A DNA stretch of 8,614 nucleotides, taken from assembly GCA_902476665.1 (NCBI GenBank), contig CABSEO010000059.1:1-8614 (forward strand). Reading direction: 5' to 3'. This document shows positions 5,237 to 8,614 of this stretch, piece by piece. The number at the start of each line of letters is the position of its first letter. Within the stretch, counting starts at the first letter, position 1. Origin of the DNA: an uncultured Emergencia sp. GTDB taxonomy: Bacteria; Bacillota; Clostridia; Peptostreptococcales; Anaerovoracaceae. The notes beneath the pieces are model-generated. The model did no database searches. It was not told where the DNA came from and saw only the letters and a program-made list of their open reading frames with translations. The translations under genes were made by a program, and so were the position numbers.

Positions 5237-6763
5237 CTGAAACTATTTAATCTGCTGCAGAACTGCAGCTATAAAATCCTGCAGGGCAGCCTGAATTGTG
5301 CTGTCAGCTCTGTGGAATATCATAGCAGAAATGTGGGACCGGGCAGTGTGTTTGTGTGCATCGAAGGAACAGAGACAGACGGCCACTGTTATGCGAAAGA
5401 AGCCGTGAGAAATGGAGCATCGGCAGTTGTCTGTCGTGATCCGGAAAAAATCTGTAAAGCTGAGGACTTATTACAAAGTCTGAAAACATCGGATGGAGTA
5501 CCGGCAGTTGTAGTGCAGACAGATGATTGCCGGAAAGCTCTTGCACGCATGGCATCTGTTTTTTACGGGAATCCGTCACAGGAGCTTTCCGTTATTGGGG
5601 TGACGGGTACTAAAGGTAAAACGACTACCACCTACATGATTCGTGAAATTCTGAAGAAAGCAGGAATCAGATGCGGTCTTGCGGGTACCGTAGAAATTGA
5701 TACGGGACAGAGAATTTTTGAAAGTGAACATACTACCCCACAGTCATCGGATTTGCAGAAGTATCTGAGAGAAATGGCAGACAGCGGCTGTAAAGCGGCG
5801 GTACTTGAAGTATCTTCTCAGGCACTGATGCAGCAGAGGATAGAAGGGATTGATTTCGATTGTGGTGTTTTTACCAATCTGGAAGAAGATCACATTGGTC
5901 CCGGAGAACATAGAGATTTCTATGAATATGCATACTGGAAATCCAGATTGTTTACAAAGTGCCGGCGGGCTGTGGTCAATGGAGATGATCCTTATCTTAA
6001 TCTGATTTTAAGTGACTGTGTTTGTCCGGTCATCACCTATGGTTTTAACAGCGGATGCAGACTGAGGGGTTACGATTTTACGCATATTCGTCTGCCACAA
6101 AAATTAGGTGTGGAATTTCGGATTAAAGGGGATTATAATATAGATTTGGTTGTAGGCATGGCAGGAAAGTTTTCTTGCTATAATGCCATGGCAGCTGTAG
6201 CTGCAGCCAGACCATACTGCAGTGATCCGAAGCTGATTACAGAGGCTCTGCTCAACGTCAGTGTGCCGGGAAGGCAGGAAATGTTTGGAAAAGGCGGCGC
6301 AGTAATGATGGTGGACTATGCGCATAACGGGACTGCCCTCAGAAATCTGCTTGCGTCGCTTAAACAGTATAATCCCAGACGGCTGACCTGTGTTTTCGGC
6401 TGCGGAGGACAGAGAGATCGCAGCAGGCGGTTTACGATGGCGGAAGCAGCAGCCAGGTATGCGGATTTTGTTATCGTGACTTCGGATAATCCGAGGAAAG
6501 AATCTGCTGAACAGATAGCTGACGATATTACAGGCGTTTTGAGCAAAAGAAGCACAGAGTATACAGTGATTCAGGACAGACGCGAAGCGATTTGTTATGC
6601 GGCGCAGCATTGCATCCGTGGCGAAATCGTGGTTGTCGCAGGGAAAGGACATGAAACCTGTCAGCTGACAGGGAATGAAAAAATACATTTTGACGACAGA
6701 GAAGAAGTCTGCCGTGCAATGGAAAAGGTGAATTATGAGAGAAATAACACTGGCCAAAATTGA
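5237..6763 (+). CDS. murE: MurE, UDP-MurNAc-tripeptide ligase (probable CTG start)
   Basis: MurE adds the third residue (meso-diaminopimelate or L-lysine) to UDP-MurNAc-L-Ala-D-Glu in the cytoplasm using ATP. With a CTG start at 5237 the product is 508 residues, the family length. The N-terminus reads (M)KLFNLLQNCSYKILQGS, which aligns with the usual MurE opening. Starting at the GTG at 5312 would delete 25 residues of that domain. Visible motifs are the ATP loop GTKGKTTTT (124-132), HIGPGEH (219-225), the likely carbamylated Lys235 in YWKSRLF, DYAHNG (360-365), DNPRKE (417-422) and GKGHE (469-473). DNPR favours diaminopimelate, while HIGPxEH and DYAHNG recall the lysine-type streptococcal branch. 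The gene starts 27 bases after the PBP stop, in the same frame, and overlaps murF by 29 bases. Confidence 0.92.
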   Translation: MKLFNLLQNCSYKILQGSLNCAVSSVEYHSRNVGPGSVFVCIEGTETDGHCYAKEAVRNGASAVVCRDPEKICKAEDLLQSLKTSDGVPAVVVQTDDCRKALARMASVFYGNPSQELSVIGVTGTKGKTTTTYMIREILKKAGIRCGLAGTVEIDTGQRIFESEHTTPQSSDLQKYLREMADSGCKAAVLEVSSQALMQQRIEGIDFDCGVFTNLEEDHIGPGEHRDFYEYAYWKSRLFTKCRRAVVNGDDPYLNLILSDCVCPVITYGFNSGCRLRGYDFTHIRLPQKLGVEFRIKGDYNIDLVVGMAGKFSCYNAMAAVAAARPYCSDPKLITEALLNVSVPGRQEMFGKGGAVMMVDYAHNGTALRNLLASLKQYNPRRLTCVFGCGGQRDRSRRFTMAEAAARYADFVIVTSDNPRKESAEQIADDITGVLSKRSTEYTVIQDRREAICYAAQHCIRGEIVVVAGKGHETCQLTGNEKIHFDDREEVCRAMEKVNYERNNTGQN

Positions 6764-8114
6764 AAAAGCTGTTGATGGAAAGATTTTAGCAGGCAGCGGC
6801 AGGGAAAAGATATCCGGCGTCTGCACCGATTCGAGAAAAGCGGGGCCGGAGGATCTGTTTGTTCCGCTGATCGGGGAGGTGCATGACGCACACAAGTTTA
6901 TTCCACAGGCTGCAGAAAGAGGATGCAGAACCTTTCTGACCTCCAGAGAGGACGCTCTGCCGTCAGAAGATGGAGTAAGGGCAATTCTGGTTTCAGATAC
7001 CACCAGAGCGCTGCAGGCTCTGGCAGCCTGGTATCTGGAAACATTAAATCTGAAAAAAATCGCCGTAACAGGCAGTGTGGGAAAAACCAGCACGCGGGAT
7101 ATGGTGTATTATATATTGAAAGAAAGATTTGTGACAGGAACCACAGCAGGAAATTTCAATAACGATATCGGTGTGCCGCTGACTATTTTTTCTTTTGATG
7201 ATACTATGGAGGCGGCTGTGCTGGAAGTAGGCATGGATCATTTTGGAGAAATTCACAGACTGGTTGATATAATACGGCCTGATATTGGAATAATAACTAA
7301 TGTTGGGATTTCCCATATAGAAAATCTGGGCAGCCGCCAGGGTATTCTGCAGGCCAAAATGGAAATTGCCGATTATTTTGGAGAACATAACACGCTGGTG
7401 ATTAACAGTTCCAACGATATGTTAAAGACAGTAGAACACAGTGGCTCATATGAGACTCTTACCGTGGGAGAGTCGGCAGATGCAGACTACTTTGTCCATG
7501 ATGTGACTGACCTTGGAGAGAAGGGAATCTCGTACAAGCTGACTGCAGAAGGTGAGACTTATGAGGTTTTTCTGCAGATTCCGGGAGCACATAATGCTCT
7601 CAATTCAGCGCTGGCTATTGCAGCGTGCAGAAAACTGAATGTCTCCTTTGAGGAGGCGCTGAAGGGACTTGCAAAACTGCAGCTTACAGGAAAACGTCTG
7701 ACTGTAAAAGATGAAGGTGGCATAAAGGTTATTGATGACACTTACAATGCAGCTCCTGACTCTATGAAGTCGGCGCTGAACACTCTGATGCATACCAGTG
7801 GAATGCGAAAGATTGCAGTGTTGAGTGGTATGAATGAGCTGGGCGAGGATTCACGGGAATATCACCGTGATGTGGGACGTTTTGCTGCAGAGAGGAAGGT
7901 GGACCTTCTGATTACAGTAGGAGAAAAAGCTGCAGACATCGCAGAGGGTGCGAAAAAAGCAGGCGGCATCAAGGTTCTTCACTTCGATTGCAAGGACAGC
8001 CTTTATCAGGTTCTGGACGAACTGCTTACAGAAGGAGATGCCGTACTGGTAAAAGGTTCAAGGACCATGGAGATGGAACAAGTTGTTAGTAGAATTTTGA
8101 AAGAACAGGAGTAA
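6735..8114 (+). CDS. murF: MurF, UDP-MurNAc-tripeptide--D-Ala-D-Ala ligase
   Basis: MurF completes the cytoplasmic pentapeptide precursor by ATP-dependent addition of D-Ala-D-Ala. The 459-residue product has the typical length and the three-domain Mur ligase layout. The N-terminal domain includes GVCTDSRKAGPEDLFVPL (28-45). The ATP-binding centre has the loop TGSVGKTST (112-120), GNFNNDIGVPLT (139-150), EVGMDHFGEI (164-173) and TNVGISHIENLGS (188-200). The C-terminal domain has IDDTYNAAPDSM (333-344), LSGMNELGEDS (363-373) and VLVKGSRTMEME (437-448). The NNxxGxPLT and DxYNANPxSM-like segments set it apart from MurE. AAGGTG lies about 6 bases before the ATG, inside the end of murE. The 29-base overlap suggests coupled translation and a fixed ratio of two successive enzymes. 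Confidence 0.97.
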   Translation: MREITLAKIEKAVDGKILAGSGREKISGVCTDSRKAGPEDLFVPLIGEVHDAHKFIPQAAERGCRTFLTSREDALPSEDGVRAILVSDTTRALQALAAWYLETLNLKKIAVTGSVGKTSTRDMVYYILKERFVTGTTAGNFNNDIGVPLTIFSFDDTMEAAVLEVGMDHFGEIHRLVDIIRPDIGIITNVGISHIENLGSRQGILQAKMEIADYFGEHNTLVINSSNDMLKTVEHSGSYETLTVGESADADYFVHDVTDLGEKGISYKLTAEGETYEVFLQIPGAHNALNSALAIAACRKLNVSFEEALKGLAKLQLTGKRLTVKDEGGIKVIDDTYNAAPDSMKSALNTLMHTSGMRKIAVLSGMNELGEDSREYHRDVGRFAAERKVDLLITVGEKAADIAEGAKKAGGIKVLHFDCKDSLYQVLDELLTEGDAVLVKGSRTMEMEQVVSRILKEQE

Positions 8115-8119
8115 CAGAT

Positions 8120-8614
8120 ATGCATAGTTTTCAGCCAATTTTTATAGCAGTTCTGGGAATGTTAGCTTCAGCGGTGATGACTTCCCTGGAAATTCCTATT
8201 TTAAAACACAGACAGTTTCGCCAGTTCATCAGAGAGGAAGGGCCGCAGTCCCATCTTTCTAAAGCGGGAACGCCAACTATGGGTGGAATCGCCATTTTTG
8301 CCGCTCTGGTACTGATGACTTTTATTGGAGGAGCAGTGTCGTCCGATACCTTTGTAATGCTGGGAGTAACTCTGCTTTTCGGACTCATCGGATTTTTTGA
8401 TGACTACATCAAGGTCGCCAAAAAGCATAATCTGGGATTGAGAGCCTGGCAGAAGCTGGTACTGCAGATTTTGTTTGCAGTGGGTCTTGCCGTGTATATG
8501 GCAGAGTTTTCAGGTTATGGTACGGATGTTTGGATTCCGTTTATTGACAGATACATTGATTTTGGCTGGTTTTATATTCCATTTGTGGCCTTTGTAGTAG
8601 TGGCTATGGCAAAT
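8120..8614 (+). CDS. mraY: MraY, phospho-MurNAc-pentapeptide translocase, 3' end outside window
   Basis: MraY transfers phospho-MurNAc-pentapeptide from UDP to undecaprenyl phosphate in the membrane, making lipid I. The first 165 residues are present; the family is about 320 long, so roughly half is missing. The start has AGGAG (8107-8111) 8 bases upstream, just inside the murF end, and follows the murF stop by 5 bases. Residues 6-28 form the first membrane helix. GPQSHLSKAGTPTMGGI (41-57) is the family's first cytoplasmic signature. GFFDDYIKVAKKHNLGLRAW (91-110) carries the conserved aspartates Asp94 and Asp95. Further hydrophobic helices lie at about 57-72, 77-93, 112-128 and 149-165. The window cuts off at AMAN, just where the NxxDGxDGL motif is expected. 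Confidence 0.97.
   Translation, partial: MHSFQPIFIAVLGMLASAVMTSLEIPILKHRQFRQFIREEGPQSHLSKAGTPTMGGIAIFAALVLMTFIGGAVSSDTFVMLGVTLLFGLIGFFDDYIKVAKKHNLGLRAWQKLVLQILFAVGLAVYMAEFSGYGTDVWIPFIDRYIDFGWFYIPFVAFVVVAMAN

Overview
This window holds the 5' half of a division and cell-wall (dcw) cluster, with the start of an unrelated-looking cysteine-rich gene diverging from it. The protein sequences, moderate GC, strong Shine-Dalgarno sites and gene order (mraZ, rsmH, ftsL-like, PASTA-containing class B PBP, murE, murF, mraY) suggest an anaerobic, probably spore-forming Clostridia member, most likely Lachnospiraceae. This assignment is by pattern recognition; no database search was run.

Layout. (1) Bases 1-1008, minus strand: the first 336 codons of a 31-cysteine protein of unknown function. 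It has a perfect Cys-Asn alternation and no signal peptide, and its 3' end lies outside the window. (2) Bases 1009-1327: a 319-base divergent intergenic region. It holds two dyads, a weak sigma-K-like promoter match facing the cysteine-rich gene, and a good sigma-A promoter for mraZ. That promoter is overlaid by helically phased TGG boxes that look like the MraZ operator. (3) Bases 1328-3040: mraZ, rsmH and an ftsL-like gene, closely packed. (4) Bases 3041-3214: a gap with a clear intrinsic terminator, which splits the cluster into two transcriptional parts. (5) Bases 3215-8614: a SpoVD/FtsI-type transpeptidase, murE (apparently starting at CTG), murF (overlapping murE by 29 bases), and mraY, which runs off the right edge.

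How the genes fit together. MraZ probably represses its own promoter, and RsmH methylates 16S rRNA. The FtsL-like protein is a bitopic divisome component, and the PBP cross-links septal or spore peptidoglycan. MurE and MurF add the diamino acid and D-Ala-D-Ala to the cytoplasmic UDP-MurNAc peptide. MraY then moves the finished pentapeptide to the lipid carrier. The most interesting points are the unrecognised cysteine-rich gene, the phased operator array, the CTG start of murE, and a cysteine pair in the PBP that matches the redox-controlled pair of Bacillus subtilis SpoVD.
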